Notes: a model not told the origin generated them from the sequence alone. A stretch of DNA of 22,558 nt from Pseudomonadota bacterium (GCA_023428425.1 JAEYYP010000341.1:1-22558); one strand, 5' to 3'; counted from the first letter of the stretch, positions 7,601-14,045 are shown. Made by a program: numbers and translations.

Positions 7601-7744
7601 GTTGTCCCCGGGGCAATGCAAAGTCCCGCATAACTAGGCACCGCACCGCCGCTTGGCAACCATGCAGGGTCTCGATTGCTTGACGTGACCTTGCGCGCTG
7701 GTGCATTGAGCCGCATTCCCTGTATCGCCATCTGAGGCAGCCCC

Positions 7745-9358
7745 GTGCCCGCGCCCCTTCCGACCCTTGATCCCGCCTTCTTCGACGCCGCGCACACCGC
7801 TCGCGCCTGGCCCTTCGAGGAAGCCCGGAAACTGGTCGCCCGCGTGCAGAAGCGTGGGCTGACCGAAGTGCTGTTCGAGACCGGCTACGGCCCCTCGGGC
7901 CTGCCGCATATCGGCACCTTCGGCGAAGTCGCGCGCACCACCATGGTCCGCACCGCCTTCCGTCTGCTCACGCGCGACGAGATCCCCACCCGGCTGCTCT
8001 GCTTCTCGGACGACATGGACGGCATGCGCAAGATTCCGGAAAACGTGCCGGATCGCTCCGCGCTCGAGCCCTATGTCCAGATGCCGCTGACATCCGTGCC
8101 GAACCCCTTTGGCGGCGATTACAAGAGCTTCGGCGAGCACAACAACGCCATGCTCCGTCGCTTCCTCGACACATTCGGCTTCAACTACGAGTTTGCGAGC
8201 GCCACCGAGTACTACAAGTCCGGCCGCTTCGACGACGTGCTGATCCGCGCCGCCGAGCGCTACGACCAGATCATGGCCGTGATGCTCCCGTCCCTTGGTG
8301 AAGAGCGCCAAGCGACTTACTCGCCCTTCCTCCCGATCTCGCCCACCTCCGGCCGCGTGCTCTACGTGCCGATGAAGGCCGTCGACGCCAAGGCCGGCAC
8401 CGTCACCTTCGCGGATGAAGACGGGACCGATGTCACCCTGCCGGTCACCGGCGGCCACGTGAAGCTGCAGTGGAAGCCCGATTTCGGCATGCGCTGGGCG
8501 GCGCTGGGCGTCGATTTCGAGATGTTCGGCAAGGACCATCAGACCAACCAGCACATCTACGACAAGATCTGCGAGATCCTCGGCGGCGTCGCCCCCGAGC
8601 ACTATGTCTACGAGCTCTTCCTCGACGATCTCGGCCAGAAGATTTCGAAGTCGAAGGGCAACGGCCTCACCATCGACGAGTGGCTGACCTACGCGTCGGA
8701 AGAGAGCCTCGCGCTCTACATGTTCCAGAAGCCCCGTGCCGCCAAGCGCCTCTACTTCGACGTTATCCCGCGCGCCGTCGACGAGTACTACCAGTACGTC
8801 GCGAGCTATAACGGGCAGGATGCGGCGGCAGCGCTCGAGAACCCGGCCTTCCACATCCATTCGGGCAAGGTGCCGGTCATCGACATGCCGATCACCTTCG
8901 GCCTGCTGCTGAACCTTGCCTCGGCTGCCAACGCGCACGAGAAGGCGGCGCTGTGGGCCTACATCAGCCGCCGCCTGCCGGGCACGACACCGATCACCAA
9001 CCCCGAGCTCGACCGGCTCGCGGGCTATGCCGTGCGTTACTTCAACGACGAAGTGAAGCCCACCAAGACCTTCCGCGCCCCGACGGACAAGGAACGGGCA
9101 GCGCTTGCCGATCTCGCCGACCAACTGGCCGGCAAGGACGCCCTAGACGCCAAGGAACTGCAGGACATCGTCTACGCAGTCGGGAACGCCCACACGTTCG
9201 ATCCCCTGCGCGACTGGTTCGGCGCGATCTACCAGGTGCTGCTGGGTGCGGATCAGGGGCCGAGGTTCGGCAGCTTCATCGCGCTCTATGGCGTGGACGA
9301 GACGCGCAAGCTGATCGCCGATGCGCTGGCCGGGAAGCTGGTTACGGCTGTGGCGTGA
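7745..9358 (+). CDS. lysS: Lysine--tRNA ligase, class I
   Basis: A 537-residue class I lysyl-tRNA synthetase, the archaeal-type enzyme used by many alphaproteobacteria in place of the common class II LysRS. It charges tRNA-Lys with lysine using ATP. The HIGH motif is PHIGTFGE with H55 (residues 54-61) and the KMSKS motif is KISKSKG starting at K299. Both belong to a Rossmann catalytic domain. The WKPDFGMRWAALGVDFEMFGKDH block between them is characteristic of the class I family. The C-terminal third is the helical anticodon-binding region. The start is the GTG at 7745 with GAGG seven bases upstream. It is monocistronic here, preceded by a non-coding gap of 144 bp and followed by a palindromic repeat. 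Length is normal. Confidence 0.95.
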   Translation: MPAPLPTLDPAFFDAAHTARAWPFEEARKLVARVQKRGLTEVLFETGYGPSGLPHIGTFGEVARTTMVRTAFRLLTRDEIPTRLLCFSDDMDGMRKIPENVPDRSALEPYVQMPLTSVPNPFGGDYKSFGEHNNAMLRRFLDTFGFNYEFASATEYYKSGRFDDVLIRAAERYDQIMAVMLPSLGEERQATYSPFLPISPTSGRVLYVPMKAVDAKAGTVTFADEDGTDVTLPVTGGHVKLQWKPDFGMRWAALGVDFEMFGKDHQTNQHIYDKICEILGGVAPEHYVYELFLDDLGQKISKSKGNGLTIDEWLTYASEESLALYMFQKPRAAKRLYFDVIPRAVDEYYQYVASYNGQDAAAALENPAFHIHSGKVPVIDMPITFGLLLNLASAANAHEKAALWAYISRRLPGTTPITNPELDRLAGYAVRYFNDEVKPTKTFRAPTDKERAALADLADQLAGKDALDAKELQDIVYAVGNAHTFDPLRDWFGAIYQVLLGADQGPRFGSFIALYGVDETRKLIADALAGKLVTAVA

Positions 9359-9379
9359 TCTGAGGGCGGACGTGCCGGC

Positions 9380-9446
9380 GTCTTGCCTGTGCCGCCCCCT
9401 TCACCATGCTCCGCATGGTCCCCTTCCCCCGTTGTCACGGGGGAAG
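9380..9446 (+). repeat. REP-like intergenic palindromic repeat, copy A (intact)
   Basis: A GTGCCGCCCCCTTC leader is followed by two perfect hairpins. The first is ACCATGC-TCC-GCATGGT (9403-9419). The second is CTTCCCCCGT-TGTC-ACGGGGGAAG (9423-9446). The same leader and two-hairpin order occurs inverted at 13084-13150, and in an IS-split form at 11870-11908 plus 13033-13052. It lies between the LysRS stop and the convergent S24 gene, so it may also serve as a terminator. The stretch from 9447 to 9597 shows nothing else. Confidence 0.75.
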
Positions 9447-9597
9447 ACCCAGTCGCCCTCGGCGTCTCAGAGCCTGCATGGGCCGGCACCGTAGCATCCC
9501 GACCCCACCACGGGTGCACCACGAACACGACCGCTGCTACCGGGAGGAAGCACGACTTCGACATCGCTCATCCGCTTCTCTCCGCGACGGGTGCTGG

Positions 9598-10242
9598 CTA
9601 TTGGCTGGCCCAGACGATTCGGCCCATGCCCTCGATATCCTGCACCTCGATGGTGCGCGGCGGGTGGGCCGGGTTGAGCGAGTGGAGTTCCACCGTTCTG
9701 GGCGTCTGCCGGTACAGCACTTTCACCAGCACTTCCCCGCTGCGGGTGCGCACAACCACGCGGTCGCCGCGCCGCATCTGCGCCGTGGGTGATACCACCA
9801 CCACGTCGCCATCGCGATAGAGCGGCAGCATGGAATCGCCGGAAACCTCGAGGGCGTAGGTGCCGTCTTCCTGCGAGGACGGCAGCTCCACGACGTCCCA
9901 ACCCTGACCGGCCGGAAACCCCGCCGAATCGAAGAAGCCGCCCGAGCCGGCCTGCGCGAGGCCGCGCAGCGGCACGACCGGGCGTGCGATCTCCGGCCCC
10001 CGCATCTGCACGAAGGCGCCACCACCGGAGAGGAACGCATCGAAGCTTTCGCCCGTGGCTTCGAGCACCTTGGCGATGCTCTCGGTGGAAGGCCAGCGCT
10101 CGCGCCCGTCCTTGCTGATCCGCTTGGACTTGTTGAACGCCGTCGCGTCGAGCCCCGCGACGCGCGCCAATCCGGACGCGGAAAAGCCATGGCGCTCGGC
10201 GAGCGCGTCGATCGCGTTCCAGATGTCGACATGCGAGACCAT
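9598..10242 (-). CDS. HTH transcriptional regulator with S24 (LexA/CI-type) peptidase domain
   Basis: A 214-residue cytoplasmic repressor. Residues 6-70 are a phage-repressor-like helix-turn-helix (FSASGLARVAGLDATAFNKSKR). Residues about 90-210 are a LexA/UmuD-type S24 peptidase fold. The catalytic Ser is S137 in SGDSMLP and the Lys is K174 in VLVKVLY. An Ala-Gly at A98-G99 matches the self-cleavage bond of this family. Both catalytic residues are present, so self-cleavage is possible. It is not LexA itself: its HTH is of the CI type rather than the LexA winged helix. The ATG at 10242 is chosen because the HTH follows directly; longer starts to 10362 run through an operator-like dyad. The gene is divergent from the DUF952-pyrD pair. 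The perfect dyad at 10269-10288 is its likely operator. Confidence 0.88.
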   Translation of the reverse strand: MVSHVDIWNAIDALAERHGFSASGLARVAGLDATAFNKSKRISKDGRERWPSTESIAKVLEATGESFDAFLSGGGAFVQMRGPEIARPVVPLRGLAQAGSGGFFDSAGFPAGQGWDVVELPSSQEDGTYALEVSGDSMLPLYRDGDVVVVSPTAQMRRGDRVVVRTRSGEVLVKVLYRQTPRTVELHSLNPAHPPRTIEVQDIEGMGRIVWASQ

Positions 10243-10268
10243 TCGGGCGGTCCGTGCAGCGGGATGGA

Positions 10269-10288
10269 TTTCCTCAATGGTGAGGAAA
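10269..10288. promoter_or_regulatory. Perfect operator-like dyad between the S24 regulator and the DUF952 gene
   Basis: TTTCCTCA and TGAGGAAA form a perfect 8-bp inverted repeat with a 4-bp ATGG spacer. It lies 27 bp upstream of the S24 regulator start and 89 bp before the DUF952 gene. Its size and symmetry fit a dimeric CI/LexA-type repressor site. Autoregulation by the adjacent repressor is the simplest reading, and joint control of the DUF952-pyrD transcript is possible. Confidence 0.6.
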
Positions 10289-10376
10289 CTTGTCCTATCT
10301 AGCGCCTGCCGCCCGCCGCTGTAAAGTCGCGGCCCGAACTTGTGATCGGCCGCGGCCTCCAATAGGTTCCGCCGCT

Positions 10377-10742
10377 ATGGTCACCCCGATGCAACATCCA
10401 GAATTCGTCTACAAGGTCGTGAGCCGCGCGGTCTACGATGCGTCGATCGCCTCCGGCACGTTTGTCGGGCAACCGATCGACAAGGCCGACGGCTATATCC
10501 ACCTCTCGACCGCAGCCCAGCTCCGTGAAACCATCCGGCTCTACTTCGCCGGGCTCGGCGACCAGATACTGTTCCAGCTCGCCTGCGCGCCGTTTGGCGA
10601 CGCGATGAAGTGGGAGGCCTCGCGCAACGGCGAACTTTTCCCACACCTTCACGCCGAGCTGCCGATGAGCGCGCTCGGCCCGACTGCCCGTATAGACGTC
10701 GCCGCCGATGGCAGCGTCGATCTGCCGGACTGGGTGAAGTGA
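10377..10742 (+). CDS. DUF952 family protein
   Basis: A 121-residue cytoplasmic protein with the DUF952 pattern. It opens with FVYKVVSRAVYDASIASGTFVGQPIDKADGYIHLSTAAQLRETIRLYF and continues with WEASRNGELFPHLHAELP, whose DGYIHLS and FPHLH blocks are the family hallmarks. The biochemical role of DUF952 proteins is not established. An in-frame ATG at 10389 is an alternative start. The stop overlaps the pyrD GTG start as GTGA, so the two are translationally coupled. This order is common in alphaproteobacteria. The upstream neighbour is divergent. Confidence 0.88.
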   Translation: MVTPMQHPEFVYKVVSRAVYDASIASGTFVGQPIDKADGYIHLSTAAQLRETIRLYFAGLGDQILFQLACAPFGDAMKWEASRNGELFPHLHAELPMSALGPTARIDVAADGSVDLPDWVK

Positions 10743-11848
10743 TCCTCTCCCGGCTCTCCCCGCTGCTGCGCGTGCCGCTCGTTTCGGGCCTGACGCGCGA
10801 GGCGCTGCTGAAGATGGACCCCGAGATCGCCCACGGCGCGACCATTTCGGCCCTGCGCCTCGGCCTGGCTCCGGAGCAGGAGGGCGCCGATCCGCCCGAA
10901 CTGCGCACCACGCTCTGCGGCCTCGACCTCAAGAACCCGGTCGGCATGGCCGCCGGCTTCGACAAGAATGCTGAGGTGCCCAAGCCGCTCGCCCGCATGG
11001 GCTTCGGCATGGTGGAAGTCGGCACGGTGACCCCGCGCCCGCAGTCCGGCAATCCCAAGCCGCGCCTCTTCCGGATCGCCGCCGGCGATGGCGTCATCAA
11101 CCGCATGGGCTTCAACAACGAAGGCCATGAGGCGGCCTTCCGTCGTTTGAAGGGCGCGCATGTCGGCGCCATCCTCGGGGTCAATATCGGTGCCAACAAG
11201 GATTCCGAGGATTTCGTCGCCGACTACGTGGCGGGGGTGACCCGGTTCGCCGAAGTCGCCGACTACCTCACCGTCAACATCTCCTCGCCCAACACGCCCG
11301 GGCTACGCAACCTGCAGGCCGACGAGGCGCTCGAGCGACTGCTCGCCGCGGTTCTGAAGGCGCGCTCCAAGGCCTCCGTCCGGGTGCCCGTACTGCTGAA
11401 GATCGCGCCCGACCTCGACGAGAAAGCTCTCGACGGCATCGCCCGCGTGGTGCTGGCCACCGACCTCGACGGCCTGATCGTCTCCAACACGACGATCAGC
11501 CGTGACCCCGTGCAGGGCATGGAGAACGCCACCGAGACCGGCGGCCTCTCCGGCAAGCCGCTGTTCAACCTTTCCACCCGCAAGCTGGCGCAGGTCCGCC
11601 AGCGTGTCGGCAAGCTGCCGATCATCGGGGTGGGCGGCATCCACTCGGCCGAAAGCGCGGTAGCAAAGTTCGAGGCCGGCGCCGATGCCATCCAGCTCTA
11701 CTCGGCGCTGGTGTTCGGCGGGCTCGATATGCTCGACCGGCTGAAACGAGGCCTCAGCGCTGCGGTGCGGAGCAGGGGGCTGACGTCCGTGTCGCAGCTG
11801 ACGGGCAAGACGACGGAAGAGTGGGCGAGCGGACGAGCGCGCTTGTAG
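10739..11848 (+). CDS. pyrD: Dihydroorotate dehydrogenase (quinone), class 2
   Basis: A 369-residue flavoenzyme that oxidises dihydroorotate to orotate with quinone as acceptor, the fourth step of UMP synthesis, at the inner membrane. Class 2 features are visible. There is an N-terminal helical membrane-contact region (ILSRLSPLLRVPLVSGLTREALLKMDPEIAHGATI), then NPVGMAAGFDKNAEVPKPLARMGFGMVEVGTVTP at about 67-99 and NRMGFNNEG at 121-129. The active-site NISSPNTPGLRNLQ lies at about 180-193 with serine as catalytic base, not the cysteine of class 1. IIGVGGI and GADAIQLYSALVFGG complete the FMN phosphate site. The GTG at 10739 overlaps the DUF952 stop and gives normal length; an in-frame start at 10610 is rejected because it would read through the DUF952 gene in a wrong frame. 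The IS110 element starts 60 bp after the stop. Confidence 0.96.
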   Translation: MILSRLSPLLRVPLVSGLTREALLKMDPEIAHGATISALRLGLAPEQEGADPPELRTTLCGLDLKNPVGMAAGFDKNAEVPKPLARMGFGMVEVGTVTPRPQSGNPKPRLFRIAAGDGVINRMGFNNEGHEAAFRRLKGAHVGAILGVNIGANKDSEDFVADYVAGVTRFAEVADYLTVNISSPNTPGLRNLQADEALERLLAAVLKARSKASVRVPVLLKIAPDLDEKALDGIARVVLATDLDGLIVSNTTISRDPVQGMENATETGGLSGKPLFNLSTRKLAQVRQRVGKLPIIGVGGIHSAESAVAKFEAGADAIQLYSALVFGGLDMLDRLKRGLSAAVRSRGLTSVSQLTGKTTEEWASGRARL

Positions 11849-11869
11849 ATGTTCGCGCAGGCCTGGTGC

Positions 11870-11908
11870 CTGTACCGCCCCCTCCACCACGCTACGCGTG
11901 GTCCCCCT
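11870..11908 (+). repeat. REP-like intergenic repeat, copy B, left part (split by the IS)
   Basis: GTGCCTGTACCGCCCCCTCC is followed by the hairpin ACCACGC-TAC-GCGTGGT and then GTCCCCCT. It has the same leader, hairpin 1 and CCCC-rich junction as copies A and C. It is interrupted at 11908 by the IS110 element, and its second hairpin resumes at 13033. Confidence 0.75.
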
Positions 11909-11931
11909 TGTAACTTGATTGCCGCTTCGTC

Positions 11932-11938
11932 TGATAAT
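11932..11938 (+). promoter_or_regulatory. Candidate promoter for the IS bridge RNA and transposase
   Basis: TGATAAT at 11932-11938 contains GATAAT, 5 of 6 bases of the -10 consensus. TTGTAA, formed by the last core base and the first five bases of the left end, lies 19 bp upstream and could be a weak -35. In circularised IS110 elements a promoter across the joined ends drives the bridge RNA. A start near 11944 would fit the RNA below. Confidence 0.45.
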
Positions 11939-11943
11939 GGTGT

Positions 11944-12082
11944 TGCGGTGTTGCGGGGCAGTTCGCGTCCCCCTGGGGCGGTCGAGCCCGTAAGGGAGCA
12001 AGGGGCGCCCCGCATCGATCCATCGAGCCCGAACAGTCGCCGGGGCCGCAGAGCGAGCCCGCTTAGGCAAGGAAGGGACAAG
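11944..12082 (+). ncRNA. Predicted IS110 bridge RNA with target- and donor-binding loops
   Basis: The left end folds into two guide loops. Target loop: an 8-bp stem TGCGGGGC/GCCCCGCA (11952-11959 with 12007-12014) and an apical GGGC/GCCC stem (11976-11979 with 11986-11989) enclose an internal loop. Its 5' strand carries GTCCCCCT (11967-11974), identical to the left target flank at 11901-11908. Its 3' strand carries GGGAG (11994-11998), the reverse complement of the right flank CTCCC at 13031-13035. Donor loop: ACAGTCGC (12033-12040) is identical to the element's right end at 13024-13031. An apical GGGC/GCCC stem follows, and ACAAG (12078-12082) is the reverse complement of the core plus left end, CTTGT. 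This is the left/right guide order known for IS621. The exact 5' and 3' ends are estimates. The RNA may extend into the transposase gene: 12013-12021 can pair with 12099-12107. Confidence 0.75.
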
Positions 12083-13015
12083 ATGGAGATCACCGTAGGG
12101 ATCGATGTGAGCAAGGCTCGACTGGATGTGTATGTGCATCCCGCTGGCGAGAGCTTTTCGGTGGGCAATCACGAAGCGGGCGTAGCCGAACTGGCTGAGC
12201 GGCTGGGCAAGGTCGCAGGGCTGGTCGCGATCGGCATCGAGGCGTCGGGCCGCTATGAGCGACTGGCGGTGGCGGAGCTGGCAGACCAGAGCTTGCCGGT
12301 TGTGGTGCTCAACCCGGCACAGGTGAGGAGCTTCGGGCGGGCCATCGGTCAACGTGCCAAGACCGATCCGATCGATGCCCGGCTCATTGCCCTGTTCATC
12401 GCGGCCGTCCGCCCAGAGGTTCGCACCATGGCGGATACGCAGACCCAGGAACTGGCCGCGCTCATGGCGAGGCGACGACAGGTCGTGGCCATGCTGGCGG
12501 CCGAGAAGGTGCGTCGGCAGCAGGCGGCTCCGGGCCTGGCACGGGTCTCCATAGCCCGCTCCATCACTTTCCTGGAGGATGAGCTCAAGAGCCTCGACCT
12601 TGAGATCGACAAGACCGTCCGCGGCACGCCGGTGTGGCGCGAGCGCGAAGATCTGCTGGCCTCCGTACCGGGCATCGGCAAGACCATTGCCCGCACACTC
12701 CTGGCCGAGCTGCCCGAGCTTGGTACGCTCAACCCAAAGCAGATCGCCGCTCTGGCCGGTCTGGCGCCCTATACCCGCCAGTCGGGCAAATGGAAGGGCA
12801 AGAGCTTCATCGGCGGCGGCGGCACCGCGGTGCGCACAGCCTTGTTCATGGGGGCCCTCGTCGCGGCTCGTCACAACCCGGTCCTCAAGGCGTTCCGAGA
12901 CCGCCTCGTGGTCAACGGCAAACCGAAGCTCGTCGCAATCATCGCCACAGCGCGCAAGCTCCTCACAATCCTCAACGCCATACTCCGCGACCAAAAACCA
13001 TGGACACCAGCTTGA
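12083..13015 (+). CDS. IS110 family transposase (DEDD recombinase)
   Basis: A 310-residue bridge-RNA-guided recombinase. The N-terminal RuvC-like domain supplies the DEDD acidic set: D8 in GIDVSKARLD, E53 in IEASGRYE, and D95 and D98 in AKTDPIDARLIA. Residues about 125-180 are the helical coiled-coil linker. The C-terminal Tnp domain (about 190-305) has the helix-hairpin-helix ASVPGIGKTIARTLLAEL and then LAGLAPYTRQSGKWKGKSFIGGGGTAVRTALFMGAL. The conserved serine of the QSG segment (S234) is the likely nucleophile. Length is usual for the family and no frameshift is seen. The ATG at 12083 follows GGAAGGGACAAG. The frame is open upstream to 11849, but that part is the bridge-RNA region and host repeat, not protein. 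The gene begins right at the predicted right donor guide. Confidence 0.93.
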   Translation: MEITVGIDVSKARLDVYVHPAGESFSVGNHEAGVAELAERLGKVAGLVAIGIEASGRYERLAVAELADQSLPVVVLNPAQVRSFGRAIGQRAKTDPIDARLIALFIAAVRPEVRTMADTQTQELAALMARRRQVVAMLAAEKVRRQQAAPGLARVSIARSITFLEDELKSLDLEIDKTVRGTPVWREREDLLASVPGIGKTIARTLLAELPELGTLNPKQIAALAGLAPYTRQSGKWKGKSFIGGGGTAVRTALFMGALVAARHNPVLKAFRDRLVVNGKPKLVAIIATARKLLTILNAILRDQKPWTPA

Positions 13016-13032
13016 CCACCAAGACAGTCGCT

Positions 13033-13052
13033 CCCCCGCTTCGCAGGGGAGG
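13033..13052 (+). repeat. REP-like repeat, copy B, right part
   Basis: CCCCCGCTTCGCAGGGGAGG is the rest of hairpin 2 of the repeat that begins at 11870. With one CT core restored it forms CCTCCCC/GGGGAGG around a short loop, as in the intact copies. Confidence 0.7.
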
Positions 13053-13083
13053 ATCCGGGTCGGGGTACCGACGTCGACAGTGT

Positions 13084-13150
13084 CTTCCCCCGTTTACGGG
13101 GGAAGGGGACCATCCGCAGGATGGTGAAGGGGGCGGCACCGGCACAACGC
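13084..13150 (-). repeat. REP-like intergenic repeat, copy C (inverted)
   Basis: Reading the minus strand, the order is leader GTGCCGCCCCCTTC, hairpin ACCATCC-TGC-GGATGGT, then CTTCCCCCGT-AA-ACGGGGGAAG. It is nearly identical to copy A and lies head-to-head with copy B, separated by about 31 bp. Such inverted pairs are typical of REP/BIME-type elements. It ends just before the stop of the minus-strand kinase gene. Confidence 0.75.
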
Positions 13151-13167
13151 CAGCACGTCGCGAACCC

Positions 13168-13842
13168 TCATCCCTCCGTCACCATCTCGATCACCACATC
13201 GGCCCGCCCCTTGGATCGGCCGACGAGATCATAGTTGGCGAGGTCCACTCGCTCGATGTGCTCCCGGTTCCGCTCCTCGCTGAACAGGCCGTGCTCGGCG
13301 TGCCGCTTCATCAGGCGTGCGCGCACGGTTTCGCGTGGTACGTCGATGAAGGCGGCGAAATCGAGCAGCGGGCGCACCTGCCACCAGGGCGAGTTGGCGA
13401 CGAGCAGGTAATTCCCCTCCGCCACCAGCACCTTGGCACCCGCCGGCACGGTGAACTGGTCCTCCACCACGTCCTCGATGGCGCGCGAGTAGCCCGGTCC
13501 GTTCACCGGCCCGGTCGCTACCTTCAGCCCCGCCAGGAACGCAGCGAACGCCTCGCCCTCGAACGTGTGCGGCATCCCCTTGTCCTTGTCCGTGCCGAGC
13601 GCCACCAGCCTGGCATGCCGCATGTGGAAACCATCCATCGGCACATAAGCTGCAATCCCCGGCGTCTTCGCATTGAGCGCCGCCACCAGTTCCGTCGCCA
13701 GCGTGGATTTTCCCACGCCCGGCCCACCGGCGAGCCCGATGACGACCCGCTCGTCGCCGATCCGCGCCTCCGCCTGCTCGACCAGAAACTGAAGCGCCTC
13801 CGCCGGCGTTAGGGCCAGCACCTCAGGCAGTGACTCAGACAT
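13168..13842 (-). CDS. P-loop nucleoside/sugar kinase family protein (FrcK/PanK/uridine-kinase-like)
   Basis: A 224-residue cytoplasmic ATP-dependent kinase of the uridine kinase/pantothenate kinase fold. Walker A is GLAGGPGVGKST (residues 36-47). The substrate segment is VPMDGFHMRHARL, where the D-G-F-H motif is the catalytic Asp and substrate binder of this group. VNGPGYSRAIEDVVED and VLVAEGNYLLV follow in the family order. R-rich residues lie in the lid region RARLMKRHAEHG. The end NYDLVGRSKGRADVVIEMV is typical. The family includes the rhizobial fructose-transport kinase FrcK, but no sugar ABC genes are next to it, so the substrate is open. The ATG at 13842 has GGGAG upstream; longer starts run into the intergenic hairpin region. 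It is divergent from the helicase gene. Confidence 0.85.
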   Translation of the reverse strand: MSESLPEVLALTPAEALQFLVEQAEARIGDERVVIGLAGGPGVGKSTLATELVAALNAKTPGIAAYVPMDGFHMRHARLVALGTDKDKGMPHTFEGEAFAAFLAGLKVATGPVNGPGYSRAIEDVVEDQFTVPAGAKVLVAEGNYLLVANSPWWQVRPLLDFAAFIDVPRETVRARLMKRHAEHGLFSEERNREHIERVDLANYDLVGRSKGRADVVIEMVTEG

Positions 13843-13884
13843 GGCAAATCTCCCTCGCTCTGACCTAGAGCATTCAGTGCACCG

Positions 13885-14045
13885 GCGCCACGGGCGGCCT
13901 CTACCGCGAAGCGGGGGAGGGGCTTCGAACAGTGCCGTAGGCAAAATCGCTCCGGTGGAGCGATTTTAGGTGAGAAGGCCTCGAGAACTGCGCTCGAAAG
14001 GCCCGCCGTAGGCGGTGGAGGGGGCAGCCACGCGCTGGGGCTTGC
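13885..14045. repeat. GC-rich intergenic palindromic cluster
   Basis: Around the hairpin at 13943-13967, the sequence contains CTACCGCGAAGCGGGGGAGG and, further right, GCCGTAGGCGGTGGAGGGGGC. Both have the Devosia/rhizobial-type 'ccgc...gggggagg' and 'ggtggagggggc' repeat wording seen in copies A-C. The segment is non-coding and forms a composite repeat in the 250-bp gap between the kinase and helicase genes. Confidence 0.45.
13943..13967. terminator. Perfect hairpin with A- and T-tracts in a divergent intergenic region
   Basis: AAAATCGCTCC and GGAGCGATTTT form a perfect 11-bp stem with a 3-nt GGT loop, flanked by an A tract on one side and T tract on the other. It has the form of a bidirectional intrinsic terminator. 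It lies between divergent genes where no transcript should end. It is probably part of a repeat family; similar stem sequences are, to my knowledge, frequent between genes in Hyphomicrobiales. Confidence 0.55.

Larger units (their letters stand above)
11909..13032 (+). mobile_element. IS110-family insertion sequence (1124 bp) inserted into a REP-like repeat
   Basis: The ends are placed by three signs. First, CT occurs at both boundaries (11907-11908 and 13031-13032). Second, removing the element and one CT rejoins a complete two-hairpin repeat of the same family as copies A and C. Third, joining right end to left end gives ACAGTCG-CT-TGTAA, which resembles the IS621 donor junction as I recall it (ACAGTAT-CT-TGTAT). 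As in the IS110 family there are no terminal inverted repeats. The single gene is a DEDD transposase at 12083-13015, preceded by a 174-bp non-coding left end and followed by only 17 bp before the right boundary. A long left end and short right end is the layout of the IS110 subgroup rather than IS1111. The gene looks intact. Confidence 0.88.

Noticed and set aside
7634..9124. 496-codon minus-strand open frame
   Set aside because: Antisense shadow of the class I LysRS gene; low-complexity Val/Gly/His-rich translation with no motif.
9598..10242. LexA
   Set aside because: The peptidase domain fits, but the N-terminal HTH is CI-like and the upstream dyad is not a known alphaproteobacterial LexA box (GTTC-N7-GTTC).
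12067..12071. GCAAG as an alternative right donor guide
   Set aside because: It would need a G-T wobble with CTTGT, whereas ACAAG at 12078-12082 pairs perfectly. It remains possible if the donor loop is shorter.
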